A stretch of 64,000 nucleotides of DNA from DATBFX01 sp036558305 (GTDB taxonomy: Bacteria; Chloroflexota; Chloroflexia; Thermomicrobiales; UBA6265), in contig DATBFX010000227.1 in assembly GCA_036558305.1 (NCBI GenBank), forward strand, positions 1 to 64,000, read 5' to 3'. Position numbers and translations under genes: made by a program. Numbering within the stretch: position 1 is the stretch's first letter; each line of letters begins with the position of its first letter. The notes beneath the pieces are model-generated. The model saw nothing but the letters and a program-made list of their open reading frames with translations, made no database searches and was not told the origin of the DNA. This document shows, in pieces, positions 24,461 to 32,756 of the stretch.

Positions 24461-25543
24461 TCAGTGAGATGACTCGGCGCCAGACACTGCCGCCGGTTGG
24501 AGGAGCGGACCGGCCGGCGTGTCTTGCAGGTGGTAGCCCCGATCGGCGAGTTCGGCCCGGAGCGCATCGGCAGTGGCCCACTCGCGGCGTCGACGGGCCT
24601 CCTCCCGGCGCTCGACCAGTGCTTGGACATCGGACGGTATCGGCTCATCGGCTGGCGTCCCCGATTGCGGCGCGTTCTTCAGGTCGCGTGCCCGGTCGCG
24701 GAGTTCGGGCGGCAGGTCCTGGGCGAGCGCCGTCCAGTCGAACTCTCCGAGATGGCCGAGGGCGAATGCGCTCCCATGCTCATACCGCACCGCCTGTCCG
24801 GCTTGCTCGATGGTGACGCCTCCCTGGCCCACCACCTGCGCCGACGCCATCGCCGGTTCCACGATCAGCGTCGTGTGCTCGTCGATGCCGACGACGGTGG
24901 CCGTCGACGGCAGGAGCGCCCGCAGCCGGGCGAAGCGGTCCTCGCCCATGAAACAGCGGCTGGTGTCGAGGTCCACGCCACCCTCGCGGTTGTTCCAGTG
25001 CGGAACGAAGACCAGGCGATGCCCGGTCGGTCCCAGCACATCGAGACCGGCTTCCCAGCCGAGATCGGCGCCCACTTTGTAGATTTCGTAGACCGGCAGC
25101 GTGTACGCGCCGATCGCCAGCACCGCCGCGCTGGAGAGGACGAGCGTGGCCCCCTCGGCGAAGCGCAGTCGCACCGCGTCCCACACGACGCTGGCGCGGA
25201 GTTGCCGGACCGCATAGGTCGGGCTTCCCGGACCAAGAAAGATGCAATCGGCCGCCAGCACAACGTCGGCGAGCCCCGAATCGTCCGGGCTGAACGGGGT
25301 GCCTCGCTTCCGCGCGGGAACGACGGCGACGTCCATCGCGACGTTTTGGAGACCCTGCCGCAAGGAATCGGCGATCCGCCCGGCCACCGCGGCCGAATTC
25401 GGCTGAAATCCGGCCGGTGTCTCCAGGATCGCGACGCGAACCGGTGCGGGGAGTTGCCGAAAGAGTCGGTCGAAAACTTTGCGGCCGCTCGCCGAGGTCT
25501 CTCCGGAGCCGAAGAGTACGAGCCGTCCGAACGCATCAGGCAT
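24461..25543 (-). CDS. Cyanophycinase-like (S51/GATase1 fold) protein with CysS-type C-terminal helix
   Basis: A 360-residue two-part protein. ATG 25543 has GGAG 7 bases upstream. Residues 1-240 look like the peptidase S51/cyanophycinase-like fold: LVLFGSGETSASG, AILETPAGFQPNS, DCIFLGPGSPTYAVRQL and LVLSSAAVLAIGAYTLPVYE, with the Ser of LSSAA where the nucleophile is expected. Residues ~310-345 (VQALVERREEARRRREW, ATADALRAELADRGY) match the C-terminal helical module of cysteinyl-tRNA synthetases. Such fusions exist, but the function is unknown to me. Confidence 0.75.
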   Translation of the reverse strand: MPDAFGRLVLFGSGETSASGRKVFDRLFRQLPAPVRVAILETPAGFQPNSAAVAGRIADSLRQGLQNVAMDVAVVPARKRGTPFSPDDSGLADVVLAADCIFLGPGSPTYAVRQLRASVVWDAVRLRFAEGATLVLSSAAVLAIGAYTLPVYEIYKVGADLGWEAGLDVLGPTGHRLVFVPHWNNREGGVDLDTSRCFMGEDRFARLRALLPSTATVVGIDEHTTLIVEPAMASAQVVGQGGVTIEQAGQAVRYEHGSAFALGHLGEFDWTALAQDLPPELRDRARDLKNAPQSGTPADEPIPSDVQALVERREEARRRREWATADALRAELADRGYHLQDTPAGPLLQPAAVSGAESSH

Positions 25544-25824
25544 CGCAAGACTCCCGTCCCGCCGCGCTGGAGTACCTCGGGAACATGACCGGGGCGTGCC
25601 GGGTCCGAACGCATCAAGCCCCTTATCCAGAGAACGCCCCAGGTCTCGCCAGGTGACATCGCGGAAAGGGGGACGCGGGTTTGTCATCCCGCCACACGGG
25701 CGTCGACGCGCGGTGTCGCGCCGCAAGAATGGTGCCGGCTGGGCGCCTTACGACCCTCCTTGCCGCCACGCAACGCCGGACTGGTGACACACCGTTGTCA
25801 CCTTTGATCGTCTATTCTGTGGCG

Positions 25825-25844
25825 AGAAGAACGCGCGTTCTTCT
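25825..25844. promoter_or_regulatory. Perfect 20-base palindrome containing a LexA-like box
   Basis: AGAAGAACGC/GCGTTCTTCT is a perfect palindrome 26 bases before the VOC gene. Its core GAACGCGCGTTC (25829-25840) fits the Gram-positive-type LexA box GAAC-N4-GTTC. A -10-like TATTCT lies just upstream, so a bound repressor would block early elongation or initiation. Confidence 0.45.
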
Positions 25845-25870
25845 GCATAAGACGACGAAAGGTACTGCCG

Positions 25871-26287
25871 ATGAAGGTACTGTTCGTAGCAGGTTTCGGA
25901 CCGATCATCCGCGACGAGGCGGCAAGTCTCGCCCTCTATAGGGACCTGCTTGGTCTCCCGTTCGAAGGGGACGACGGGTATTACCACACCGAAAAGGTCG
26001 CGGGAACCAAGACTTTCGCCCTCTGGCCCCTCTCGCAGGCCGCCCAGTCGTGCTTCGGCACCGATACCTGGCCGAGCGACCTCCCCGTACCCCAGGCCTG
26101 GCTCGAATTCGACGTGGACGACGTCGAGGCGGCAACGGCGGAACTGACGGCCGCGGGCCACAAGCTCCTGGTCCGTGCCCGAACCGAACCGTGGGGTCAG
26201 ACCGTCAGCCGCTTGCTCGGACCGGAAGGTTTGCTGATCGGCATCACCGTCACCCCGTGGATGCGCGAAACGCCGCCGGCATCGTGA
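25871..26287 (+). CDS. VOC (glyoxalase/bleomycin-resistance fold) protein
   Basis: A 138-residue vicinal-oxygen-chelate protein made of the two usual beta-alpha-beta-beta-beta halves: MKVLFVAGFGPIIRDEAASL with ALYRDLLGLPFEGDDG, then QAWLEFDVDDVEAATAELTA with LLGPEGLLIGITVTPW. Members act as glyoxalases, dioxygenases or drug-binding resistance proteins; the metal ligands cannot be assigned with confidence. It is preceded by AAAGG 8 bases before the ATG and by the palindrome at 25825. Convergent with the Nudix gene. Confidence 0.85.
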   Translation: MKVLFVAGFGPIIRDEAASLALYRDLLGLPFEGDDGYYHTEKVAGTKTFALWPLSQAAQSCFGTDTWPSDLPVPQAWLEFDVDDVEAATAELTAAGHKLLVRARTEPWGQTVSRLLGPEGLLIGITVTPWMRETPPAS

Positions 26288-26294
26288 CGCCGCG

Positions 26295-26324
26295 CCCGGC
26301 CCGGTCGGCGCCGACCGGGCCGGG
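26295..26324. terminator. GC-rich 30-base palindrome between convergent genes
   Basis: Bases 26295-26309 are the reverse complement of 26310-26324 with no separating loop, so an RNA hairpin would have about 13 pairs. It lies between the VOC stop and the Nudix stop and can serve both. There is no T tract. Confidence 0.55.
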
Positions 26325-26348
26325 CCGTCGACAGGACCGCGTTGCCGA

Positions 26349-26837
26349 TCAACGAAACAACTTCCACGCCTCCGGGTCGCGCCCCGCCGCGGTCCAATCG
26401 AAATCGTCCGAGAGGGTCATCATCTTCAATTCGCCGCGGATCGCCTTCCGGCCGAGGTAGCAGGAGAGGTCGGTCACGTCCTCGCGGTCCAGTTCGGCGA
26501 GCGAGAAGTAGCGCGCGTCGTCGTTTTCGCGGCCGTCGCTGACGGGCTCGCCCGCGAGCGGTTCCAGCAGGAACAGCACGTAGGTGTCGTTGTTCGGCCC
26601 GTCGTGGCGGCTGCGCAGCCCGCAGATCCCCCGTACCCGCGCCGTTACCCCGGTCTCTTCGAGCACCTCGCGCACGACGGCGACGTCCAACGTCTCGCCC
26701 GGTTCGACGATGCCGCCGGGCAGCATGTACCTCCCCTTGGTCGGCCCGTACGCCATCCGCACCAGGAGCAGTCCCGCGGGTCCGACGACGACCCCGCCGA
26801 CCGCCGTCACGTTCCGCGGCGATCGTTCCGTTTCCAT
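26349..26837 (-). CDS. Nudix hydrolase
   Basis: A 162-residue Nudix-fold pyrophosphohydrolase. The Nudix box GGIVEPGETLDVAVVREVLEETGV follows the pattern Gx5Ex7REUxEExGU exactly. Strands before it (VTAVGGVVVGPAGLLLVRMA) are typical of the ADP-ribose/NTP branch. Soluble. Substrate cannot be predicted. Start ATG 26837. Preceded by the hairpin at 26873 that ends the upstream lipoprotein transcript. Confidence 0.9.
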   Translation of the reverse strand: METERSPRNVTAVGGVVVGPAGLLLVRMAYGPTKGRYMLPGGIVEPGETLDVAVVREVLEETGVTARVRGICGLRSRHDGPNNDTYVLFLLEPLAGEPVSDGRENDDARYFSLAELDREDVTDLSCYLGRKAIRGELKMMTLSDDFDWTAAGRDPEAWKLFR

Positions 26838-26872
26838 TCGTTTTGCCTCGTTGCGGGCTTAGCCGAACGCGA

Positions 26873-26906
26873 CGAAGCACCCCGGTGTTGAGACCGGGGT
26901 GCTTCG
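26873..26906 (-). terminator. Hairpin terminator after the AGSP-repeat lipoprotein
   Basis: Perfect 14-bp stem, 26873-26886 with 26893-26906, loop GTTGAG. It lies 87 bases past the stop of the minus-strand lipoprotein gene and just upstream of the Nudix start. Confidence 0.65.
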
Positions 26907-26992
26907 AGATCAAGGGTCGGCGACTTCGATCTCCCGCGCGGACCGCACCAACCGACGCACGACTCGGGCGTCGCTTCGCCAGAGACGGATGA

Positions 26993-27301
26993 CTAGGAAC
27001 TCGGCGATGCAACCGGCGAACCCGCCTTCGGCGTGCCCGCCACCGGCGAGCCGGCCACCGGCGAACCGGCCTTCGGCGAACCAGCCGCCGGCGAGCCAGC
27101 CGCCGGCGAGCCAGCCTTTGGCGACCCCGACGTGGCCGGGACGGTGGTTGCCGCCGGCTTCGTGGCTGCCGCGGTCGGCGTTTTGTCCTTGTTGTCGTTG
27201 CCACCGCAGGCCGCGAGCAGCGTGGCGCTCAAGGCGACCACCGCCATCCCCGCCAACCACCGCCCCCGCCGCGGCCCACTCTCAGTCGCTGGGTTCGACA
27301 C
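26993..27301 (-). CDS. Small lipoprotein with Ala-Gly-Ser-Pro repeats
   Basis: A 102-residue protein from GTG 27301, which has GGAGGGG close upstream. After a basic N-terminus, the membrane segment WLAGMAVVALSATLLAACGG ends in a lipobox (LAAC), so it should be lipid-anchored outside. The mature part is short: an Asp/Asn/Lys patch and then about ten tandem five-residue units of the type AGSPK/AGSPA. It is probably a surface spacer or unstructured polymer; no enzymatic domain. Confidence 0.7.
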   Translation of the reverse strand: MSNPATESGPRRGRWLAGMAVVALSATLLAACGGNDNKDKTPTAAATKPAATTVPATSGSPKAGSPAAGSPAAGSPKAGSPVAGSPVAGTPKAGSPVASPSS

Positions 27302-27583
27302 CGATCCCCTCCGTCCTTCAACCGACTCCCGCCCCGGACACTCGCCTTGGCGGCGCCCCACCGTTCCGGGTCCCACGATTTTGCACACCATATCCGATGC
27401 CCGGCGTCTACGCCAGTGTGCGCACGTACATCATAGCGGAATCTCCGGCTTCGTTCAGGATCGGCTCTCGGTCGCCGCGATTCCCCGATCTCGAGGCGTC
27501 GCGCACATCACCCCGCCCGTCGCCTCGGGTATAGTCGTCGCCGGCGACCATCGGACGCCAGGACCACACCGGGAGCGAGACGC

Positions 27584-28468
27584 GTGACGCACGCGACGGC
27601 ACCACTGGAAGGCGAGTTGGCGATCGCGACCGCGGCGGCGAAGGACGCCGGGGCCGCCGTCCGCGATCTCTACGAACGTGCCACCGCCCGGCGCTACACC
27701 AAGCACGATGGCTCCCCCGTCACCGACGCCGACCTCGCCGCCGACCGCATCATCCGCCGCGCCCTCGGCGACGCCTTCCCCGGCGACGCGATCCTGACCG
27801 AAGAGGGCGCGGACGATCCGACCCGGCTCGGCGCGGCACGCTGCTGGATCGTCGATCCGATCGACGGGACCCAGCAGTTCGTCGACCGCACCGGCGAGTT
27901 CGACGTCTTGATTGCCCTCGTCGCGGGGGATCGGCCCGTCGTCGGTGTGCTCTACCAACCGGTCACCGGCACCCTCCTTGCCGCCGCCGACGGTCTCGGC
28001 GCCTGGATCGAGCGCGCCGGTGAGCGCCGGCCGCTCTGTTTTGCCCCGGTCCCGTCGAGCGCCGTCCCCCGGTTGGCCACCAGCTTCTGGTTCGGCGCGC
28101 CCGACAACCTGCCGCTCTTGCAGCGCACCGCCGACCGCCTCGGCGGCGGTACCCCGATCGCCTCGCCGCTCGGGGTCAGCGTGCGCGGGTTCGTGCCGCC
28201 GGACCATCCCGCCGACGCCCTGATCGGCATCGATGTCGGCGGCCGCACCACCATGGCCTGGGAATGGGACCTGGCCGCCGCCGACGTGCTCGCCCGCGAA
28301 GCGGGCGGTCTCGTCACCGACGTCTGGGGTCGCCGCCACCGCTACAACAAACCCGACCCCCGCAACGTCGGCGGCATCGTGCTCTCCGTCGACCCGGAGA
28401 CGCACCGGCGGGTCCTGGCGGCGCTGCGCCCCGAAGTGGGCGACCCGCCCGAGCCGTTGGCGAACTAG
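27584..28468 (+). CDS. Inositol monophosphatase-family phosphatase
   Basis: Mg-dependent sugar-phosphate phosphatase of the IMPase/FBPase/HisN superfamily, 294 residues, GTG start 27584. Family motifs: DGSPVTDADLAADRIIR, ILTEEG (metal Glu), WIVDPIDGTQQFV (the DPIDGT metal motif) and AWEWDLAAADVLAREAGG (second metal Asp). The substrate could be inositol phosphate, histidinol phosphate or a sugar bisphosphate; context gives no help. Convergent with the next gene, 6 bases between the stop codons. Confidence 0.9.
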   Translation: MTHATAPLEGELAIATAAAKDAGAAVRDLYERATARRYTKHDGSPVTDADLAADRIIRRALGDAFPGDAILTEEGADDPTRLGAARCWIVDPIDGTQQFVDRTGEFDVLIALVAGDRPVVGVLYQPVTGTLLAAADGLGAWIERAGERRPLCFAPVPSSAVPRLATSFWFGAPDNLPLLQRTADRLGGGTPIASPLGVSVRGFVPPDHPADALIGIDVGGRTTMAWEWDLAAADVLAREAGGLVTDVWGRRHRYNKPDPRNVGGIVLSVDPETHRRVLAALRPEVGDPPEPLAN

Positions 28469-28474
28469 GACCGT

Positions 28475-29587
28475 TCACGCGGCCGGCTCGATCTCGATCG
28501 TCGCCGTGCTCCGCTCGCCGCCGCAGCTCACCGTGACCGTTGCCGGTCCGGGCGGCAACTCCGCGGGGATCGTGACCAGCCAGAACACCAACCCGCCGGC
28601 GTCGGCCACCGATCCCCGATTGACCATCGCCGGCCGGTTGCCGCTGCGAAGCCGGAGTTTGCACTGCGCGCCGGGCTCCGTCTCGGCCACGACCGTCGTT
28701 TGCTCGCCAACGGCAGCCGCGGTCGCGACCGTCTCGATCGCGGCGTCCGCCGGTACCGTCGAAGCCTTCACGGGCGCGAACGCCTTCGGCATGTTGGTCG
28801 GGGCGATCAACTCGCTCCGCCACCGCGCGAATGCCTCATAGAACGCATCGACGTCACGTCCGAAAACGGCCGCGAACGCCGATCGCCAATCCGCTCCCTC
28901 GCCGACGGTCCGGAAAAAGCGGTCGAGGTCGCGCGTGTTCCCGTCCTCGACCAGGTAGGCGATCGCCAGGTACGACAGCGGATAGATCGGCCCCTCGGCG
29001 CTCTGGAAGGCGCGCAGCGATTCGACCGTCTTGAGATCCAACCCCTCGTCGGCCTGTGCGACCGCCCATGCCTGGTAGTCGGCGACGGCGCGGGCGCGGA
29101 CCAGACCGCGTTCGATCACCGCCTGGTACGACAGATACTCCGCCATCCCTTCGTGCAGCCAGGCCGGCGCCGCGTCGTCGCCGCGACCGGCGAAGTCGAA
29201 CTGGTAGACGTGGAGGTACTCGTGGACGATGACGTGGAGGCGATCGAACGGCGACGCCTCGACCCAACCCTGCGACCCGGTGTAGACGACCAGGAAATCG
29301 CCACCGGAATAGGCGACGGCCCCCGGATCCGCCGGATCGGAACTGTTTCGGATGTTGACGACGAGTGGATCGGCCGGCGCGTAGTCGTAGAGTTCCTGCA
29401 AGTAGTCCTGGGCGAAACGCACGGCCTCACGGACGTCCTGCTCGTCCCGCGACGAGACCGTGTCGCCGACGCTGAAATCGACGTCGGCCGCGGCCGTGGC
29501 CGGTTGGCTCTGCGCGACCGACGTCAACAAAACCAGGAAACACCCGACCAGCCCTGCCCATCTTGGGTGGAAACGACGTGGCACCAT
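28475..29587 (-). CDS. Secreted gluzincin-type metallopeptidase-like protein (peptidase MA family)
   Basis: A 370-residue exported protein from ATG 29587, with AAGGAG 7 bases upstream. The N-terminal segment AGLVGCFLVLLTSVAQSQ is a signal peptide. The protease motif HEYLHVYQFD is at 122-131 and WLHEGMAEYLSYQ at 143-155 supplies the downstream zinc-binding Glu, the gluzincin arrangement seen in the peptidase MA-like family. The C-terminal ~90 residues form a separate beta-sandwich-like domain. A paralog of the same length and order is at 43892. Confidence 0.82.
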   Translation of the reverse strand: MVPRRFHPRWAGLVGCFLVLLTSVAQSQPATAAADVDFSVGDTVSSRDEQDVREAVRFAQDYLQELYDYAPADPLVVNIRNSSDPADPGAVAYSGGDFLVVYTGSQGWVEASPFDRLHVIVHEYLHVYQFDFAGRGDDAAPAWLHEGMAEYLSYQAVIERGLVRARAVADYQAWAVAQADEGLDLKTVESLRAFQSAEGPIYPLSYLAIAYLVEDGNTRDLDRFFRTVGEGADWRSAFAAVFGRDVDAFYEAFARWRSELIAPTNMPKAFAPVKASTVPADAAIETVATAAAVGEQTTVVAETEPGAQCKLRLRSGNRPAMVNRGSVADAGGLVFWLVTIPAELPPGPATVTVSCGGERSTATIEIEPAA

Positions 29588-29607
29588 CGCGGAACTCCTT
29601 CGGGCCG

Positions 29608-31170
29608 CTACGACGACTTCGCCCGCGGCGAAGCGATCGGCGAGGCAGCCGGTGACCCGACGGCCTTCGGCGTGCCGGACGCGGTCCCGGTCGCCGTGGC
29701 GGTTACGGCAGGTGTCGGCGTCCCCGCGCATTCGGTCCAGACTCCTACCCCGCTCGCTTTGGCCGCGAGCGAATTGGCGCCGAGCCAGGCGGCGAACCGG
29801 GCGTCCTCCGGGATGTCGCCGGCGACGGCGTAGCCCTGCGCGATCGCCTGCTGGTTGAGCAAAGTGCGCGTCCCGTCGCGATTGACCAACCAGACGTAGC
29901 GCACCGCGCCGGAGCCGCCGGTGACCGCCGAGTCCTTTTCGAGCAGAACGCTTTTCCCTTCCAGACCGGCCAGGTAATCCTTCGCGTCGGCGGCGTAGCA
30001 GTCGCCCGTGTCCGGCGCGTCGACCCCCAGCAGGCGAATCTTGTCGGCCTTGTCCTTGTTGGCCAGTTGCACCCTGACCGTTTCGCCGTCCACCGCACCG
30101 GCGATCTCGCCCTTCGACACCTTCGGCGGTCCGGCCAGATCCGGCAGATCGTCGGGCAGGATTCGACTGTCGAGCACGTCCGTCAGGGGAAGCGCATCGT
30201 CTTCACGCACCAGAACCGGTTCCTCGCTGCCCACCGGCACCTGGAACACCAGCGCGATCCGCGTCGTTACGCCGGCCGCGATCGGCACGACGAGATCGCT
30301 CGCCGCCGGCGCCAATTCGAGTTTCTTGGCGACCGTCTTCGTCGATCCCGCGGCCGGTTTTTTGAGCGAGTTCGATCCTCCCACCCGAATTCCGAAGTCC
30401 TTCCCCGCGAACTCGTCGTCGTCATCGCTCCAATTGGTCACGTCGGCGACGACGACCAACCACTCCTTCCCGCTCTTCGCCTTGAGACCGACCGCGGCGA
30501 GTTCGTCGTTTTGGGCCGCGACCACGACGGCGACGCGCCAGGGACCGGAGACGTAGACCGGGCCCGGTTCGCCGGCGATCAACTTCGGGGCGGCGGGCGC
30601 CGGCAGCACGATCCCGGCCGCAAGCTGGTCGATCGCCGGCCGCTCGCCGTCGAAGAACCCGGCCTGCGTGAACGCATCGAAGATGATGACCGCCTGACCA
30701 GGGATGAGGGTGAACGTCTCGATGTACTCGGTAAGGTCGGCCGTGCTGCCGTCGTCGAAGGTGAAGGTGAAGGTCACCGCCGAAAAGGCGTGGGTCGCGT
30801 CGCCGCCGCGCACCGGATCGCCGTTTCCGTCCAGCAGCGGGGCGAAGTTGCTGACCCCGTCTTCCGTCCGAATCCCGGCCGCGTAGACGGTGGCCGCCAC
30901 CAGCGCGTTGCCGGCGAACGAGCGCCCGCCGATCACGGCCGCGTAGGTGAGACCGTCGGTCAGGTGCAGCCGGTCGAACTGGTCGGACGTCTCGTCGACC
31001 ACGACCCAGTTGTCGGCCCAGGTGACGGTATAGCCAAACTGTGGGCTGGTGTAGGTGTTGCCGTTGACGTCGAAGGCCGGCGCGGCGGCGAGCGCAAGCG
31101 GCGTGCCGGCGAGCACCAGCGCGACGGCCGCGATCGTGAGCGCCAGACGAAGCGGTCGACGAAGCGCCAT
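29608..31170 (-). CDS. Secreted multidomain protein with C-terminal thermonuclease-like domain
   Basis: A 520-residue exported protein: signal peptide 1-29 (ALTIAAVALVLAGTPLALAA), an N-terminal domain of about 170 residues of unknown type, a DUF4352-like beta-domain (VVVADVTNWSDDDDEF), and from about 355 a staphylococcal-nuclease/thermonuclease-like fold (DKIRLLGVDAPDTGDCYAAD, then VRYVWLVNRDG and QAIAQGYAVA). The C-terminus is Thr/Pro/Ala-rich. ATG 31170 with AAGGGA 7 bases upstream. It is 20 bases upstream of the metallopeptidase gene, so the two are likely cotranscribed and secreted together. Confidence 0.78.
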   Translation of the reverse strand: MALRRPLRLALTIAAVALVLAGTPLALAAAPAFDVNGNTYTSPQFGYTVTWADNWVVVDETSDQFDRLHLTDGLTYAAVIGGRSFAGNALVAATVYAAGIRTEDGVSNFAPLLDGNGDPVRGGDATHAFSAVTFTFTFDDGSTADLTEYIETFTLIPGQAVIIFDAFTQAGFFDGERPAIDQLAAGIVLPAPAAPKLIAGEPGPVYVSGPWRVAVVVAAQNDELAAVGLKAKSGKEWLVVVADVTNWSDDDDEFAGKDFGIRVGGSNSLKKPAAGSTKTVAKKLELAPAASDLVVPIAAGVTTRIALVFQVPVGSEEPVLVREDDALPLTDVLDSRILPDDLPDLAGPPKVSKGEIAGAVDGETVRVQLANKDKADKIRLLGVDAPDTGDCYAADAKDYLAGLEGKSVLLEKDSAVTGGSGAVRYVWLVNRDGTRTLLNQQAIAQGYAVAGDIPEDARFAAWLGANSLAAKASGVGVWTECAGTPTPAVTATATGTASGTPKAVGSPAASPIASPRAKSS

Positions 31171-31326
31171 GAGGGCGTCCCTTCAGCCAGAGGGATGCTG
31201 GACATCCGCCGTGGTCCGGTCTTCTGCCGCACCAATCGAGACGCCAGTCGGCCTCGGTGTGTGGTCAGGATGCACCCTCCACCGCGGGTCAACATCGTAA
31301 GAAATACGGACGCCACGCTGAGACGC

Positions 31327-31364
31327 GTGCGGACCGCGCCCTTACCGGAGGGCGCGGTCCGCAC
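31327..31364 (-). terminator. Hairpin terminator, 15-bp stem
   Basis: Bases 31327-31341 pair perfectly with 31350-31364 around an 8-base loop. It lies 48 bases past the stop of the small minus-strand gene at 31412 and upstream of the 31170 gene. Confidence 0.6.
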
Positions 31365-31411
31365 ACGCGGGTCTCCTCAAGGGGACCCGGCGGCTCGATT
31401 ACGGGTCGAAA

Positions 31412-31645
31412 TTAGGCTTCCGGCGCGGTCATGAACCCGCTGGGCAACCAGTCCGCCACCGCCGCCAGTTCGCGCCGGAGCTCTTGCTGGCACTCGGCGC
31501 GGAGGAGGTAGTCTTGCGGCGTGAACGCGTCGTCCGCGAGGAACCCAAACGTCAACCACGCGTCGTTCGCTTTGATGCGCGACTCGACGACCGAGACCCG
31601 TGACTCAACGAGCGACAATGCCTGGCTTAGGTCGATCATGTCCAT
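31412..31645 (-). CDS. Hypothetical protein, 77 aa
   Basis: Not recognised. The N-terminal third (LSQALSLVESRVSVVESRIK) has the heptad pattern of a coiled coil, followed by DAFTPQDYLLRAECQQELRRELA, again helical. No signal peptide. ATG 31645 has GGAG only 3 bases before it, or ATG 31639 gives 9 bases. It is followed by the hairpin at 31327, so it is probably a single-gene transcript. Confidence 0.5.
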   Translation of the reverse strand: MDMIDLSQALSLVESRVSVVESRIKANDAWLTFGFLADDAFTPQDYLLRAECQQELRRELAAVADWLPSGFMTAPEA

Positions 31646-31830
31646 CTTCTCCGCTCATCTCTCCTCGTTGGCGGCTTACCGTTGCCAACAACCGTAGTGT
31701 CGCAGCCGGGTTTCTGGTGGGCATCCGTAATAATGCTTAATCGCGTGTCCTTCGATCGACGTACGCCGCGCCGTCTGCCAACGGGTCGCGGGAACGACTG
31801 GCCGCCCGGCTCGGGCCGGGTCACAACCCA

Positions 31831-32565
31831 CTACCCGGTCGCGGCTGCCTCGTCGGCGATGACGGTCACCCGGTCCCCCGCCATCCGCAACCACGAGGCC
31901 GGGACCTCCGCCGTCATCGGTTCGTGCAGCGTGCGGTGGAGCACGTCGGCCTTCGCGGCGCCGGTGACGATCAGGACGATGGTGCGGGCTTCGAGTAGCG
32001 TCCCGACGCCGACCGTCATCGCCCGCGTCGGCACCGCTCGCCCCTCGAAGTAGCCGGCGGCCTGGTCGACCGATTCCGGGGCCAGCGTCAGCACCCGCGT
32101 CCGGGAATCTGCCGGTGAGCCCGGCTCGTTGTAGGCGATGTGGCCGTTGCCGCCGAGTCCCAGCACGGCCAGTTCCAGACCGCCGTGCGCCGCCAGCGAT
32201 CGCTCGTAGCGTCGCGGTGCCTCGTCCAGATCGGGATCGGTCGACGGCAGCGTATGGACGTGAGCGGGCGCGATGCCGGCCGGCTTGAGAAATACCCGTT
32301 CCAGCCATCCGGTCAGGCTGTTCGGGTCGGACGGCGCGACGCCGACGTATTCGTCGAGGCAGAAGAGTTGGAGCCGCGACAGGTCGAGCTCGCCCCGGCG
32401 GACACGCCCGACCAACTCCTCGAACATCGGCAGCGGCGTACTCCCCGTCGGCACCGCGATCGCCGCCTCCGGCGCCCGCCGCACCGTCGCCGCGACGACG
32501 TCCGCCGCGGCCCTCCCGACCGCCGCGGCATCGGCCACCACCACCACCTTCGGTTCCCCCGCCAT
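31831..32565 (-). CDS. nagB: Glucosamine-6-phosphate deaminase
   Basis: Converts glucosamine 6-phosphate to fructose 6-phosphate and ammonia. 244 residues; motifs AVPTGSTPLPMFEEL, FCLDEYVGV (catalytic Asp) and LGLGGNGHIAYNEPGSP (His of the ring-opening step, NagB signature), which distinguishes it from 6-phosphogluconolactonase. ATG 32565 has GGAGG 7 bases upstream. Directly upstream lies a 102-base octamer array, so that array sits in the promoter or leader. Divergent from the serine hydrolase. Amino-sugar catabolism would fit the ROK and HAD functions in the operon at 6.7-12.6 kb, though it is not linked to it. Confidence 0.9.
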   Translation of the reverse strand: MAGEPKVVVVADAAAVGRAAADVVAATVRRAPEAAIAVPTGSTPLPMFEELVGRVRRGELDLSRLQLFCLDEYVGVAPSDPNSLTGWLERVFLKPAGIAPAHVHTLPSTDPDLDEAPRRYERSLAAHGGLELAVLGLGGNGHIAYNEPGSPADSRTRVLTLAPESVDQAAGYFEGRAVPTRAMTVGVGTLLEARTIVLIVTGAAKADVLHRTLHEPMTAEVPASWLRMAGDRVTVIADEAAATG

Positions 32566-32580
32566 CCACGCTCCTCCCGT

Positions 32581-32682
32581 CCGTCTGTCCGTCTGTCCGT
32601 CTGTCCGTCTGTCCGCCTGTCCGTCTGTCCGCCTGTCCGCCTGTCCGTCAGTCCGCCTGTCCGTCTGTCCGTCTGTCCGTCT
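32581..32682. repeat. Tandem octamer array, 12.75 units of CCGTCTGT
   Basis: From 32581, 8-base units repeat without interruption to 32682; eight read CCGTCTGT or its start, four CCGCCTGT and one CCGTCAGT. It fills the gap between nagB (minus) and the serine hydrolase (plus), so it is in or next to both promoters. The same unit forms the inverted hairpin at 16032. Confidence 0.92.
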
Positions 32683-32756
32683 CCAACGATGATAGCCGTT
32701 CGGTTGGGACGGCGCGCCGCCTCGCCGGTGCTCTATCCTTGCCGGCGGAGGGAGAG

